Positions 26,001-35,325 are shown, numbered from the stretch's first letter. The stretch is 64,000 bases of DNA from Struthio camelus (GCF_040807025.1 NC_090967.1:4090001-4154000); one strand, 5' to 3'. Numbers and translations are program-made. Notes: generated by a model not told the origin, from the sequence alone.

Positions 26001-27111
26001 TCTAGCAAAACCTGACTGGGAGGCTTTCATCCTTCAGGCTTTGCCTTTTCCATTAGACTCGTGTAATATTTCTGTGCTCCAGGAGGAGGCTGATTCTTCA
26101 GAGCAAAAGAGAATGAATCTCGTCCTTGCATTTCCATTGCTCTTAGTGCTTTTTTACTCCTACTATCTAGGAGTTCTACTGCTGCCCCATTTTGCGTGAC
26201 TCTGCGTTATTATTCTTAGAGTAGTGTAGTGTTTCAGACCTCATCACAGAGGGAGACAACAGACCTCCAGAACAAAATATATCACCAGCTCTCTGGTTAC
26301 ATTTGGTGCTGTGGTGAGCCAGAGGACTTTCCTGAAATGAATGAAAACCCTCTGCATGGAGCTCTGCAGAGCTGGAATGATGGTAGAGTCCCAGAAGAGG
26401 GGAATAGCTGGCGTGTCTGAGCAGTGGCCTGACAGATGCAGAGGGCTGGACAAGAGGCACCATCCATAGTGCCGTGTCCTGGTTAGAGCTCTGCAGCAGA
26501 ACTGGCTTGGTCATGACCTGGGAGGTAGGAAAATTTCCCATTATTCCAGAGCTAGATTCTGCCCTGGATTTGTGGGTGCAGTGTTTACCGGTCATTTAAA
26601 CGGGAGCCGCAGACTTGCCCCAAAACATGTTTTTGGTTTTGCTTTCTCCTCTCCACTGCCAGCACTGCTGGTGCTTGCGGTTTCTCCAGAGTGCTTAAAC
26701 TGCTTGTTAGAATGGCTTGGAAATAGATTACGACTTGCAGGTCTAGCGCCTTGGGATGCTGTAATCCTCGCTTACCCTGAAACTCCTTTCTCTTTCAGTT
26801 TGGTGACCTCACGTCCATGTCCCCAACACTGCTGGACAAAGGTACCTCCTCTCCCCTGAGGGAAGTCCTCTTGGGTCTGGGTTGAGCCTGAATCACTGTG
26901 GGAGGGGGAACCTTGTGCTGTCTCTTCCGCTCTGCTCTGTTGGGAAAAGTGACCTCTCCCAGTCTGCTGACGACCCTGATGCTAAGACCTGTCCTTTGCA
27001 GATGACATTAGTGACCTGGGGAGCGAGGTGGACACAGATTCCCGGAGCATGGGGGAGCCGCTCGTGAAGCGAGAGCGCAGTGACCCTGGACACTCGCTGC
27101 AGGAGATCTAA
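1827..27111 (+). CDS. RFX2: RFX2, regulatory factor X2 (14 coding exons, 5' end outside window)
   Basis: Winged-helix transcription factor that binds X-box DNA as homo- or heterodimers with other RFX proteins and drives ciliary and spermatogenic genes in the nucleus. Coding exons: 1827-2091, 6814-6888, 13933-14114, 17265-17384, 18725-18840, 19748-19866, 20189-20301, 22396-22547, 23490-23587, 24105-24254, 24691-24899, 25244-25397, 26799-26841, 27002-27111. All are flanked by AG/GT and keep one frame, giving 634 residues here. Numbering from the first whole codon, the RFX DNA-binding domain is about 114-188, and the conserved B, C and dimerisation regions run from about 250 to 584. The C-terminus [12 protein letters not shown] is the RFX2 type rather than RFX1 or RFX3. 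The human protein is about 723 aa, so roughly 87 N-terminal residues are upstream of the window. The frame is intact throughout. Family assignment rests on recalled human RFX2. Confidence 0.97.
2092..6813 (+). other. RFX2 intron
   Basis: About 4.7 kb of AT-rich intron. Short open frames have no conserved look and no splice signals. A T run occurs at about 6519-6535. No gene is supported. Confidence 0.6.
6814..6888 (+). CDS. RFX2: RFX2 exon (LEMAIENLQ segment)
   Basis: Exactly 25 codons between TTCTTTAG and GTAAGT, encoding [18 protein letters not shown] and the following residues just before the DNA-binding domain. Confidence 0.96.
6889..13932 (+). other. RFX2 intron, about 7 kb
   Basis: The largest intron in the window. 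It holds A runs near 8753-8768, 9654-9670 and 10619-10634 and scattered small open frames, none with coding character. No RNA gene or recognisable mobile element was found by eye. Confidence 0.6.
13933..14114 (+). CDS. RFX2: RFX2 exon, most of the DNA-binding domain
   Basis: Encodes [20 protein letters not shown] through [10 protein letters not shown], the body of the RFX winged helix. The donor GTTTGT splits an Arg codon, which the next exon completes. Confidence 0.97.
14115..17264 (+). other. RFX2 intron inside the DNA-binding domain
   Basis: About 3.1 kb, AT-rich. No gene or clear repeat is seen. Confidence 0.55.
17265..17384 (+). CDS. RFX2: RFX2 exon, end of the DNA-binding domain
   Basis: Encodes [20 protein letters not shown] and on to MRQQPIHQK. 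This includes the wing residues that contact the X-box in RFX proteins. Donor GTAAGT. Confidence 0.97.
17905..18050 (+). repeat. Possible MIR-like CORE-SINE fragment
   Basis: Text resembling the MIR core (a conserved GTCACCTCGGGCAAATTTCTTAACC stretch, given here in pieces: GTCACCTCGGGCAA, then TTTCTTAACC) lies in an RFX2 intron. It is interrupted by a T/C-rich tract at about 17949-17992. This is a resemblance call by eye to the mammalian and amniote MIR consensus and the copy is old. Confidence 0.35.
18656..18684. repeat. Short GCGT/GT microsatellite
   Basis: Four to five tandem GTGC units running into GT repeats, about 40 bases before an RFX2 exon acceptor. It was probably created by slippage. 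Confidence 0.7.
18725..18840 (+). CDS. RFX2: RFX2 exon (TPEQ segment)
   Basis: Encodes [18 protein letters not shown], then [19 protein letters not shown]. This linker between the DNA-binding domain and the B/C region is less conserved than its neighbours, as in other RFX2 proteins. Donor GTGAGG. Confidence 0.95.
19748..19866 (+). CDS. RFX2: RFX2 exon ([12 protein letters not shown] segment)
   Basis: Encodes [20 protein letters not shown] and ends in LYRRHCE. Donor GTGATT is weaker than the others but keeps frame with the next exon. Confidence 0.95.
20189..20301 (+). CDS. RFX2: RFX2 exon ([11 protein letters not shown] segment)
   Basis: Encodes [20 protein letters not shown] and the following residues of the conserved RFX B/C region. 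The exon ends with AG, completed as Ser by the next exon. Confidence 0.95.
20302..22395 (+). other. RFX2 intron
   Basis: About 2.1 kb. Several open frames of 60-130 codons occur here, but they lack splice context and recognisable similarity. No gene is supported. Confidence 0.6.
22396..22547 (+). CDS. RFX2: RFX2 exon ([14 protein letters not shown] segment)
   Basis: Encodes [18 protein letters not shown] through [20 protein letters not shown], one of the best conserved RFX stretches. Donor GTGAGT. Confidence 0.97.
23490..23587 (+). CDS. RFX2: RFX2 exon ([16 protein letters not shown] segment)
   Basis: Encodes [20 protein letters not shown] to FPPQIVQTK. It differs from recalled human RFX2 only by conservative changes, with equal length. 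Confidence 0.97.
24105..24254 (+). CDS. RFX2: RFX2 exon (dimerisation region, first part)
   Basis: Exactly 50 codons, encoding [20 protein letters not shown] through [10 protein letters not shown]. Just beyond the donor a 17-base intronic motif is repeated in tandem (about 24256-24294). Confidence 0.97.
24691..24899 (+). CDS. RFX2: RFX2 exon (dimerisation region, second part)
   Basis: Encodes [20 protein letters not shown] through QFLLKWSFY. Acceptor CCCGAGCAG has a weak pyrimidine tract. Donor GTACGT. Confidence 0.97.
25244..25397 (+). CDS. RFX2: RFX2 exon (end of dimerisation region)
   Basis: Encodes [20 protein letters not shown] through [10 protein letters not shown]. Donor GTGAGA. Confidence 0.97.
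25398..26798 (+). other. RFX2 intron
   Basis: About 1.4 kb with no supported feature. Open frames on both strands here overlap one another and lack splice sites. Confidence 0.55.
26799..26841 (+). CDS. RFX2: RFX2 small exon
   Basis: A 43-base exon encoding [14 protein letters not shown] between TCTTTCAG and GTACCT. It corresponds to the FNDLASLSLTLLDK segment of human RFX2. It is easily missed because it is so short. Confidence 0.93.
27002..27111 (+). CDS. RFX2: RFX2 last coding exon
   Basis: Encodes [20 protein letters not shown], then [15 protein letters not shown] and TAA at 27109-27111. The acidic and KRER-containing tail is typical of RFX2. Confidence 0.96.
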
Positions 27112-28509
27112 AATGGGGACTTGACTTTTCTCCAGCTGGACGAAGACTTCCGGAGCCAGGTTTGACAGCCTCAAGCCTGAGTCTCCCCATATCTGCATTA
27201 TTAGTGCCTCTTAGTTTCTCTTTATGTTTACTTCTATTTGAGGAAGGGTTCCTGGTGGTGAGCTGAGGTGGGTGGTGGGAAGGGATTGCAGACTGTCCAT
27301 GCGGGAAGAACATGCAGGACGCCTGCTGTCCTCCATCTCTCTACCAGTAGAAGCAGCACAACTGGGTGGAGGGTGAAGGTCCAAAGTCTGCTAAAGAGAG
27401 AACGAAGCCTCCATGGTTAGCAGTGGATCCCATGTGCCTGGTTAGGAGGAAAGGCTGTGCTCAACCAGTCAGGACGCTTTGGAGCAGCGTGAGCAAGGTG
27501 GGCAAATGAGGCTTTCTCTTTCAGGGAAGGTGGTTTGGGTTTCTTCCCCACTTCTCAGACTTCACTGTGATACAAACTTGAACCAATCAGTGCCCAAGAA
27601 GAAGGAAAAGTACCTGACCCTTCTCCTACAGTCTTGCAAGACAAGCTGTCCTGGCTCTGACTTTGCCAAATCGTTCGTGCTGGGGGAGAACAGCACAACA
27701 CGATGTTCTCCTGTACCGCCTGGGGAGCGGGATCCGGGCTGTTCACCACCCCAATCCCTGCAGCGTGGTGCACGAACGCACTTTGGGACTCAAGGACGCA
27801 GCTTTCCTACCCGCTCCTGTGTCCTGCCAGCTGCGCTTTTTGTGGGTGATCTGCGAATAATCCCAGGACTCTGTCAGGCCAACTCCAGATACCAAAGGAC
27901 TCTGAGGACATGGCAGCCGGTCACAAAGCTTGTTCCTTGCCCTCTGATGCCCAGCCTCACTAGAGCATCCATGCAGAGGGGAATTAATCCCACATCCTGG
28001 GCTCCCAGCAGGGTTTCCTCACTTGACATCCAGCTAAAATACTGAACATAGGGTGCAGGTGGCCCCGCACGTGGACCCATGGCTGGAGCGTGGACAAGGT
28101 GTGAGAGTGCAGTGCCTTAGGGTGGGCCGCGTGCCTGCTTTCCCCGCCGCTCTGGGTGAGCCCGCACCGCAGGGTGTTGCTCAGACCGAAGTCAAAACAC
28201 AGCAACTGTGTCCCGTGTAGCAGTGAGGGACTCTCCACGGGGGCCCCGTGGCCGCCGGCGGTATGCTCGACACTACAGCGGCGTTTCCCTTTGCTGTATC
28301 GCTTCGCCTTTTCCTGCCTTGTCGTTGTGGTGGCAGCTCCCCGCGGGGGTCTCTGAGCTGGGGGGGGCCTCAGCTGTGGTTCGTTCATCCTTTCCGTGCC
28401 CTGTAGGTTTGCCCGGTATCACGGACAACAGGGCAGAGGGGGAGTGGAAATCCATCACCAAGCCAAACTGCGACAGCAAACGCAAAACCCCAGTGCAAAT
28501 CTTTCTGTG

Positions 28510-28515
28510 AATAAA
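28510..28515 (+). terminator. RFX2: RFX2 poly(A) signal AATAAA
   Basis: First canonical hexamer downstream of the RFX2 stop, followed within about 40 bases by a T-rich stretch. Confidence 0.6.
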
Positions 28516-28857
28516 TGCCGTGTCATAAATAGCTTTTATTATTATTATTTCTAATGATGTTTTATACCAGTATTTGATGTGAGCTTTTCCAGGGGCCTCG
28601 TGTACATTTGCGTATCAGAGTATATTCTATCTGAATAATAATATTTACTCATTAAAAATGGTACTAAGGTAGCTGTGACACTTTAAAAAAAAATGCTAAT
28701 GGAAAGTAAAAAGAAAGTGTGTATAGTGGCACATCTTTCCCTCTTACTGTCCCGTGCTGTTGTCTGTCAGGGTGCTGTTTGTCTGTAAATGTCTCCTATC
28801 AAAGTCGCAGGAGAGAAATGAGAAAGCTGGATTTATGTTGTAAATAATGGCAGTGAA

Positions 28858-28935
28858 TACTCCCTGGTCCAGAATTCGCACTTCAGATCCTGCTGATGAG
28901 ATAAGATGGTCTAAAACCAACTGAGCAACCACGTC
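28858..28935 (-). repeat. Degenerate tRNA-like sequence (possible SINE head)
   Basis: On the minus strand an A-box-like TTGCTCAGTTGGTT is followed about 40 bases later by a B-box-like TGCGAATTC, with a loop-like CTCATCA between them. The arms pair poorly, so this is not a functional tRNA. It looks like a decayed tRNA-derived SINE head or tRNA pseudogene inside the RFX2 3' UTR. Confidence 0.3.
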
Positions 28936-29170
28936 TTAAATTCCCCTGCTCCTGCAGAGTGTGATATTAACTTCAGCTGGTGCACTGGCTCTCCTTTGCA
29001 GCCGCGACCAACCGAACCCAGCCACCTCCTGCTTGCCACGGACGCGCAGACGAGGTGCTCTGGAGCTGTGCAGCACAGTGCAAGGAGTCTGGATACCCGC
29101 CCTCAGCCCCATATGCACAAAAATCCCAGCTAAACCTGAATAGCAATAAACATATATCAAATGCTCAGGC

Positions 29171-31559
29171 CTGTACTATAACTAATTGTTGTGGTCCCGC
29201 TTCTTCTTCAGTCACTCAGAAGTGACCCGCTGCTCCGGTGCTGTCCCATTAAAGCAGTTTTGGCCAGGGGTCTGGTGTCTGCACGCAGACGGCCAGAGAG
29301 GCAGCTTCCCCATGCAACAGCGGCTGGTTCACAGGGGTAACGTGCCCGTTACGCTGGGCTTTGCCGCAAAGAAAGCCGGCTGAGAGGTCAGGCTGCGGCT
29401 GAGCCCAGGGCCACAGGAGGCGTTTTCTAACCACAGCTTCCAGCCTCGCTTGTGGAGGAAGAGGAGAGCGAGGCATGGCTGTGACTAGTGCCGGATCTCG
29501 CCTGCTCTAACCCCTCTGAGAAGGGGCATGGTTTAGCCGCTCTCACCATGCTTCCCTCTCCCTCTGGTTTATGCCAAGTCTTGCAAAACCTTTTTAAAGC
29601 TTAACTTTGCAAGGAGGACTGGATGAGCCTGCGCCCCTTCCGTCCCGCTGCTGAGCCTCGGGGCCCGGAGCAGACCGCCCCTCTGTCCAGGGTTGCGTCC
29701 CCCTTGCTCCCTGCGGTTGCGTGAGCCCAGTGCCGTCAGCGCTGGGCAGCATCTGCTGCCCCCGAGCGCAGCTCCGAGCGCTCCCGGTCAAAACATGCAC
29801 GCAGCCCATCTTCGGCTTGCTGCTGGCTCCATCGCCCCTCGGTGGGCAAATCCCTGGAGGGATTTCCGTGTAAAGCCTCGGTGGGCTGGGGCAGGGCTGG
29901 GGAGCTGCTGGCTGAGGGGGACGGGATCCTGCACCGGATGGGGGAGCCCCAGCTGGCTGGGAGGCCGTTTGGGCGGGAGAAGACATGCGTGGCCCCAGGG
30001 CGGGCTGTCATGGAGCGGTGCGGGCAGAGGGACAGGATTCCTCCCTTTAGTACTTTGGATTAAGCCCTGTAGCATTTTGGTCAGCAGTGGCTCTGCCTCA
30101 ACTGCAAACTCCGGTGAGGTGGGTCCTTGGTCTGGCCTTGCCACTTCGTGCCACCTCCCCTGTGTGACCAGGGACACCAGGTGGCTGCTCCCAGCTCCCC
30201 AGCCAGGCCCTCGGCCACCTCTCTGCTTCCAGGACTTTCTCCTCGTCTCCCATCTCATCCTCACGCAGTTCATGCCAGCAGGGAAAACAGGGAGGTGGGG
30301 GGGGGGTGACACCCAAGAAAACGAGCCGCAAGCACAAGGTCCCAGAAGTGACACTGGTCCCACCGGTGACATGGTCCCATTGGTGTGACACTGCCGATGT
30401 CGCACTGGAGGACCTCTGCCAGGCTCCCCTCCGTGGGCTGCACAGCCCGGGCTCGATCCAGAGCAGCCCCACGTTTCAGGGCCGAGATGGCTCAGCACAG
30501 ACCTCGGTGCTGCTTGCAGACCTGCAGCCGCGTCGGAAACGCAGTTTCGAGAGCTCAGGGCAGAGGTGCAACGAGCCCACGGTCTCAGGCCACAGGGACA
30601 GCTCAGCTAAACCCGCGTGGATGGACGGGCTCCTGGGATCGATTCCTCCAGACGGCAGCTCTGGTTCCTGGCCACCCCCACAGCCCTCCGTGCCCCCGCG
30701 CTGCCACCAGCCCCGGCATCGCTGCCCCCAGACCGGCCCCAACACGTCCACGCTGCCCTCCCAGCCCTTCACCTCCTGGTCTCCCCAGCAGGCGCTGGGG
30801 ACCGTCCCCAGCGGCGCTGTGACACGCAGCGGCTCAACCGGCGGCTGTGTCACCCCTGTGCTCCTGCCGCATCCCTTGCCGAGGCTGTGGGTGTCCTGCC
30901 CCATGGCGTTACCCTCCTCAGGCTCCTGCCCCTTCTTTCGGTCCTTCTGGTTCCCCTCGCCGGGATCAGGAGTAATTTTGCAGGAAGAAAGGACCTTGGC
31001 ACGTCCCTCCAGCAACACCAGGAGTGCAGACCCTGCCTGGGACCGAACACTCCCTCCACCTCTGGGTGATGTTACCGTCCCTGCCCAAGGCAGGGAAACT
31101 GAGGCATGGACTGAGACCATTTAGGGCAGCAGCACCCCAGCCCCGTGGTTTGTGGCACTCAGCTGTGGCTGCTTAACCCACAGACACATTTCACCTGGCC
31201 ACCAGGAGCTCCTCCGGGGCAGTTCTCTAAATTCCTGCGAGGACCTTTTCTGCGAGGCTTGGGCTGCTCTTATAAACCAGCAGTCTGATAGCTCTGGGGG
31301 CTTTTTCTTTCTTTTCTTTTCCCTGTGTCTTTTAGGAGCTTTAGCCTGGAGGCAGGAGGGTTAGTGCCTGTTGCCTGCGGGGCTCTAGCATGTAGTGTTA
31401 GGTGCTTCTGCTGTGTCCTCAGTCCTGCCCGGCAGGTAAGGGGGCAGTGACCAGCTCAGCTCTCCTGTCCTTGGGCTGGGGTTTGGGGGCTACTGTTGCA
31501 GCAGTCAGGAGGTGTCCCAGCTCTGTCCTTCTCCTGTGCAACGTCCCAGATGAAGGATC
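29171..31559. other. GC-rich intergenic stretch between RFX2 and the LARP6-like gene
   Basis: The open frames of 124-272 codons seen on both strands (for example 29693-30388 + and 30306-31124 +) overlap each other and have low-complexity P/S/R/G composition. None is supported as a gene. The promoter and 5' UTR of the LARP6-like gene should lie toward the right end. Confidence 0.5.
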
Positions 31560-31726
31560 ATGTCATCACGTAGCTCTGTGGTGGCCCTGGGGCTCGGTTC
31601 CCAGCCTGGCTGCAGCACCCCTCTGCCAGCGCAAAGGAATTCTCTCCCCGCGCTGCACCTCCTTCCGCCCCGGAGCCGCTCGCTCACCCTGCTTGGCCAG
31701 GAGGACTTCTTTGAGAGCTTTGAAGG
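31560..31726 (+). CDS. LARP6-like exon 1 (coding part)
   Basis: Starts at ATG 31560 and ends in GQEDFFESFE with donor GTAGGT. Only the last part has an acidic, LARP6-like character. The first 40 or so residues are unremarkable, so the start is less sure than the rest. Confidence 0.65.
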
Positions 31727-33866
31727 GTAGGTGGTCACCGGCATGGTGGTGCTGGGATGCACAGCAGAAGGGAGGACTAAGTTCCTCCTGACTTGCTTTG
31801 CATGTGTCCCCAAATGAAAGTGCTTAACACCTGCCCCTTGGCTGGGGTGGGTTTGAGTTCATGGTCTAGAGCTGGGAATCCCAGCACCTTGCAGGATGTG
31901 GGCTGATATTGTTGCCCTGTGGCCGGGGCTCCCCTGGCATCGCTGCTGGCTGCACTGTTGTGGCTGGGACCTGGTGGTGCTGGACACCCCAAAGGCTGCT
32001 AGCTCATGCCCGCGTCTCTGATGCTCTCCTCTCAGGAGCTTCTGCGATGTGAACGATGCTTTGGGGACTGATCTGTTCGACTGCAGCTACTCCATCCCTG
32101 ACCCGCAGCTGGTCAGGAGAATCGTGTCCCAGGTGGAGTTTTATCTCTCGGATGAAAACCTGGCCAAGGATGCCTTCCTCCTGAAACATGTCCAGAAGAA
32201 CAAGATGGGCTTTGTCAGCATCAAATTGCTGACGTCCTTCAAGAAGGTAGGCGAGGTGTGGGAGCTAGACACGGGCTGCGTGTGGAGGGTTTCTGGTTGT
32301 TCAACTATGTTCTGGCTGTCTCGAGTGTGATCTGATGGGAGGTCTGGACCCAACTTGGGCTGTTGGTGTCCAGGTGAAGGAACATCAGGACTGGAGGTGC
32401 AGTGCCAGGGGCTGAGCTTTGCCTTAGATGTGTTGCAGCAGTTCTCCAGGTCTAAGCAAGCCCGGGTAGCCAGGGAGGGTGACCAAGGGAAGCAGTAAAG
32501 AGTTGGTCCTCAAACCCCGCTAGTACTGAGTCTACCCCTCTGCTAACGCCCCATCCATGAAAAAGCTGCAGGAAAATCCTGTCTGTGTGAAGCAAATGGA
32601 AGCTGTGGCTTGTTGCCAGAAGGAGCCACGGTCTGTGGGGGCCTGGGGAACTTCTCACACAGGCGCGTGAGGGACACTTGGGTGAAGAGGGGGATGTTGT
32701 CCTGCTGTGACCTAAGTCTGAGGGTGTTGCAGCCTGCCTGGACTGTAAATTTGGGGTGGTCCCTGTCTGGGAAGCCTCAGAGGGATGCAATGGCCACCTC
32801 TCTTTTGCAGGTGAAATACCTTACACGAGACTGGCGGCTTACGCTCTATGCTCTGCAGTTCTCGGAGCTGCTGGAGGTGAACGAGGAAGGGACCAAGGTG
32901 AGACGGAGGATCCCTATCCCCGAATCGCTGCTGAGCATCCCACCCAGCAAGCTGCTCTTGGCCTGGGACCTCCTGCCCCAGGAGCAGAGTGTGTTACCAC
33001 CGCTCCAGAAGAACTTCATCGAGACTATCACAAGGATGTTCAGCCCGTTCGGCGCCATCGCCTCCATCCGCATCCTGAGGCCCGGGAGGAAGCTGCCCTC
33101 GGACGTGAGGAAGTACACGTCCCGCTACCCCGAGCTCCTGACCAAGTGCTGTGCCCTGGTGGAGTACGAAAGCCTGGAGAGCGCCAGGAAGGCCTTTGAA
33201 GACCTGAACCACCAGACCCAGGGCTCCCCGGGGAGGGAGAGCATCAAGGTGGTCCGTCTTTCCGGGAAGGGCTCCAAGAAGAAAAGCGGGGCTGAGAGAG
33301 AGACGACAGAGGACATGGAGCTCGTGGACAAGCTGGGCTGGAAACAGCAGGCGGCGGCAGTACCCGAGAAGTTTCCGTACGGCCTCGGCGAGTCTCTCCT
33401 CTACAGCTCTTCAGAGTCGGACAGCACGCCGGTGTCCCCACCGCTGCTCACGCACAAGTTCCTCTCCGCTCCGGGCTGGCCCAGCAGCTCCAGCTTCAAA
33501 CCCTGCTCCTACTCGAGCCCGTTCTCCAGCTCCCTCCTGTCCAGTAAAATCTTCCCTCCCCTTGCTGCCGAGCTGGGGAACGGAGCGTCCTACGGCCTCA
33601 GCTCCAGCCCGGAGACGCAGCGGTTTGCCGACTACAGCTGGGAGAGCGGGATGGCTCCGGGCAGCGCGTGGGCCCCGTGGCGATGCGACGCAGCCTCCGG
33701 CCCCGCTCTGGACCCCAAACCTCCGCCCTGCAATCCTCCGGCGGGGAAAAAGGTGCCCGACTCCTTCGGCCTCCGAGCCGGGGTGATCCGCCTGCCGCAC
33801 GGGCCGGATGGCACCAAGGGCTTCTACAACAGCATCGGGAGAGGGAAACTCGTCCTCGGGCACTAA
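31560..33866 (+). CDS. LARP6-like La-related RNA-binding protein (3 exons, 477 aa)
   Basis: Member of the LARP6 (Acheron) family, cytoplasmic proteins whose La motif plus RRM-like domain bind mRNA. In mammals LARP6 binds the 5' stem-loop of type I collagen mRNAs. Exons 31560-31726, 32036-32246 and 32811-33866 join in one frame, matching the three-exon layout of LARP6. The La motif is about residues 78-165, with EFYLSDENLAKDAFLLKHV and the exon-junction motif LLTSFKKVKYLTRDW. The RRM-like region is about 166-285, with AIASIRILRPGRKLP. A Ser/Pro-rich linker follows, then a C-terminal SUZ-C motif, RLPHGPDGTKGFYNSIGRG. ATG 31560 has an in-frame TGA 9 bases upstream and A at -3, but an additional 5' exon spliced near 31701 cannot be excluded. 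It is clearly diverged from human LARP6 (15q), so it is probably the second vertebrate paralogue (larp6b type). Confidence 0.93.
32036..32246 (+). CDS. LARP6-like exon 2 (La motif, first half)
   Basis: Encodes SFCDVNDALGTDLFDC through LVRRIVSQVEFYLSDENLA to LLTSFKK. Acceptor CTCTCAG, donor GTAGGC. Confidence 0.95.
32811..33866 (+). CDS. LARP6-like exon 3 (end of La motif, RRM-like region, SUZ-C)
   Basis: Acceptor TCTTTTGCAG, then VKYLTRDWRLTLYALQF. The open frame runs without break to TAA at 33864-33866, ending GKLVLGH. Confidence 0.96.
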   Translation: MKYLTRDWRLTLYALQFSELLEVNEEGTKVRRRIPIPESLLSIPPSKLLLAWDLLPQEQSVLPPLQKNFIETITRMFSPFGAIASIRILRPGRKLPSDVRKYTSRYPELLTKCCALVEYESLESARKAFEDLNHQTQGSPGRESIKVVRLSGKGSKKKSGAERETTEDMELVDKLGWKQQAAAVPEKFPYGLGESLLYSSSESDSTPVSPPLLTHKFLSAPGWPSSSSFKPCSYSSPFSSSLLSSKIFPPLAAELGNGASYGLSSSPETQRFADYSWESGMAPGSAWAPWRCDAASGPALDPKPPPCNPPAGKKVPDSFGLRAGVIRLPHGPDGTKGFYNSIGRGKLVLGH

Positions 33867-34470
33867 GGCTCCTTTACTTTGAGTTTTGGGGGGATTTTTT
33901 TGGTTTTTGTTTTGTTTTTTTTTCCTTCTCTCAAGCAGAGTAGCTCTCTTCAGAGGGGCCCCTTGGATATCTGCAAAGGGCGGAAGTCCAGCCGGTCGGG
34001 GCTCAGAAGAGTTGGGGGGCGAGGAGGATGCTCGAAGGGGGGTCGGCTCGCGAGGTGAGATGCTGAGGGAGCAGATGCGCCGAAGAGCCGCGACTTGCCG
34101 CGCTCGCCCAGATGTGACTGCTTCTGCCTCGGTCCGGACCGTCGCCAAACCGTGCGAGCTCGCTAGCTGGGACTACTCTTAACGAAGGGGCTTATAACTC
34201 CCAGAGCAAAGGGGTTACTGCTAACGACATGCGTAGCTCAACCTGCACCTACTGCGAGCAAGACCCGAATGGCTCTTCCTCTTCCCGGTCCGCGCTGTGG
34301 CCTCCGAGCTCTGGCCATCCGTTGCCCAGGGGCCGGTGCCGCGGCCCCCGGCGCGGGCTGCGGCAGGGGAGCGCGGCGGGGACCGCCGAAAGGCGCCTTG
34401 GCCGCGTTGGCACAGAGTTGTGGAGCTCCGATGCAAAATAATCAATAAAGAGAGATGATTCCAGGCACTT
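33867..34470 (+). other. LARP6-like 3' UTR
   Basis: T-rich start at 33893-33923, then GC-rich sequence ending at an AATAAA (34444-34449). The end is nearly shared with the opposing PRR22 transcript. Confidence 0.7.
34444..34449 (+). terminator. Poly(A) signal AATAAA of the LARP6-like gene
   Basis: Only canonical hexamer downstream of the stop, with a T-rich element about 40 bases later. Confidence 0.8.
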
Positions 34471-34490
34471 TCTGGCCTGTTGCCGTGATT

Positions 34491-34501
34491 TTTATTTTAT
34501 T
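34491..34501 (-). terminator. Distal minus-strand poly(A) signals (PRR22 side)
   Basis: Two overlapping minus-strand AATAAA hexamers (complement TTTATTTTATT). If used by PRR22, its 3' UTR would be about 0.9 kb and would meet the LARP6-like 3' end. Confidence 0.45.
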
Positions 34502-35319
34502 GCACTTTTTTTTTTTTTTCCCCTCTCTCTTCCCCTCCCTGGTTTTGAGGATGCCAAGAGCCCCAGCTAAGCATGACGGGGGGGGGAAGGTCCCTTCCCT
34601 CCGGGCAGCTCTGTCCTTGGGGTACGCAGGTTATTTTGCTGCAGCGGTGAGAAGCTGGGCGACGGGCTGCGAACTGGTGGGAAATAAGGGATTTGTTTCA
34701 CGGAGGCTTTGGAGCAGCAGGGCTCGGCACGTTGCCCCCACGTTGGAGGTGAGAGCGTGCAATGCTCCATGCAGAAGTGCTGCAGCCCTCGTCCCCCACG
34801 TCTGCCCTCGTCCCATGGAGGGCTGGTGACACCAGTTCCCACGAATCTGCCCGGACACAGCCGTGCTGGCTGCTCGGGGGGAGGATGAGGATGCTCCGAG
34901 CCTGGGGGGGCTGCACGCACGAGCAGGGTGCCCGGCTCCTTCCCGGGGCACGCACCTCTAAACGCGTCAGTGCGTGGTGATAGCTCTCCAGGAGCAGATG
35001 CTGACGCTATGGAAAGCATCCTCAAAGGCACCTCCGCTGCCCCTTTCCCGAATCCCATCTGCTCTTCCCTTAATTCCCCCCCCCCTTCTTTTTCTCCAGC
35101 TCAGCTCTCCTGGTCCCTGCGCTCGAGGATGCTCCTGGGGCGGCCGCTGCTCTGCTCCCTCCTCGCCGGGGCCAGGGACCGGCGTGCCTGTCCCCACGCT
35201 GGCACCCGCTTTTCGGGGACCCCCGGCAGCTGTAACGGGGTGACTGGTGAAAGGCCCCGAGCGACAGCGGGGAGAGGGCTGCTTTCCTCCAAGAAAGGTC
35301 CTTTTCTGCACGAATCGCT

Positions 35320-35325
35320 TTTAAT
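35320..35325 (-). terminator. PRR22: Proximal PRR22 poly(A) signal ATTAAA
   Basis: Minus-strand ATTAAA about 83 bases after the PRR22 stop, the nearest plausible signal. Confidence 0.5.

Larger units (their letters stand above)
27112..29170 (+). other. RFX2: RFX2 3' UTR with alternative poly(A) signals
   Basis: The first AATAAA after the stop is at 28510-28515 and a second is at 29145-29150, so the UTR is about 1.4 or 2.0 kb. Open frames of up to 188 codons at 27.5-28.4 kb overlap on both strands and look like chance products of GC-rich UTR. The exact 3' end cannot be fixed from sequence alone. Confidence 0.6.

Noticed and set aside
27479-28510. 188-codon and smaller frames after the RFX2 stop
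   Set aside because: They lie in the RFX2 3' UTR, overlap on both strands and have no conserved motif.
29693-31124. Long overlapping open frames (up to 272 codons) on both strands between RFX2 and the LARP6-like gene
   Set aside because: High GC lowers stop frequency. The frames overlap on opposite strands, have low-complexity composition, no splice context and no family resemblance.
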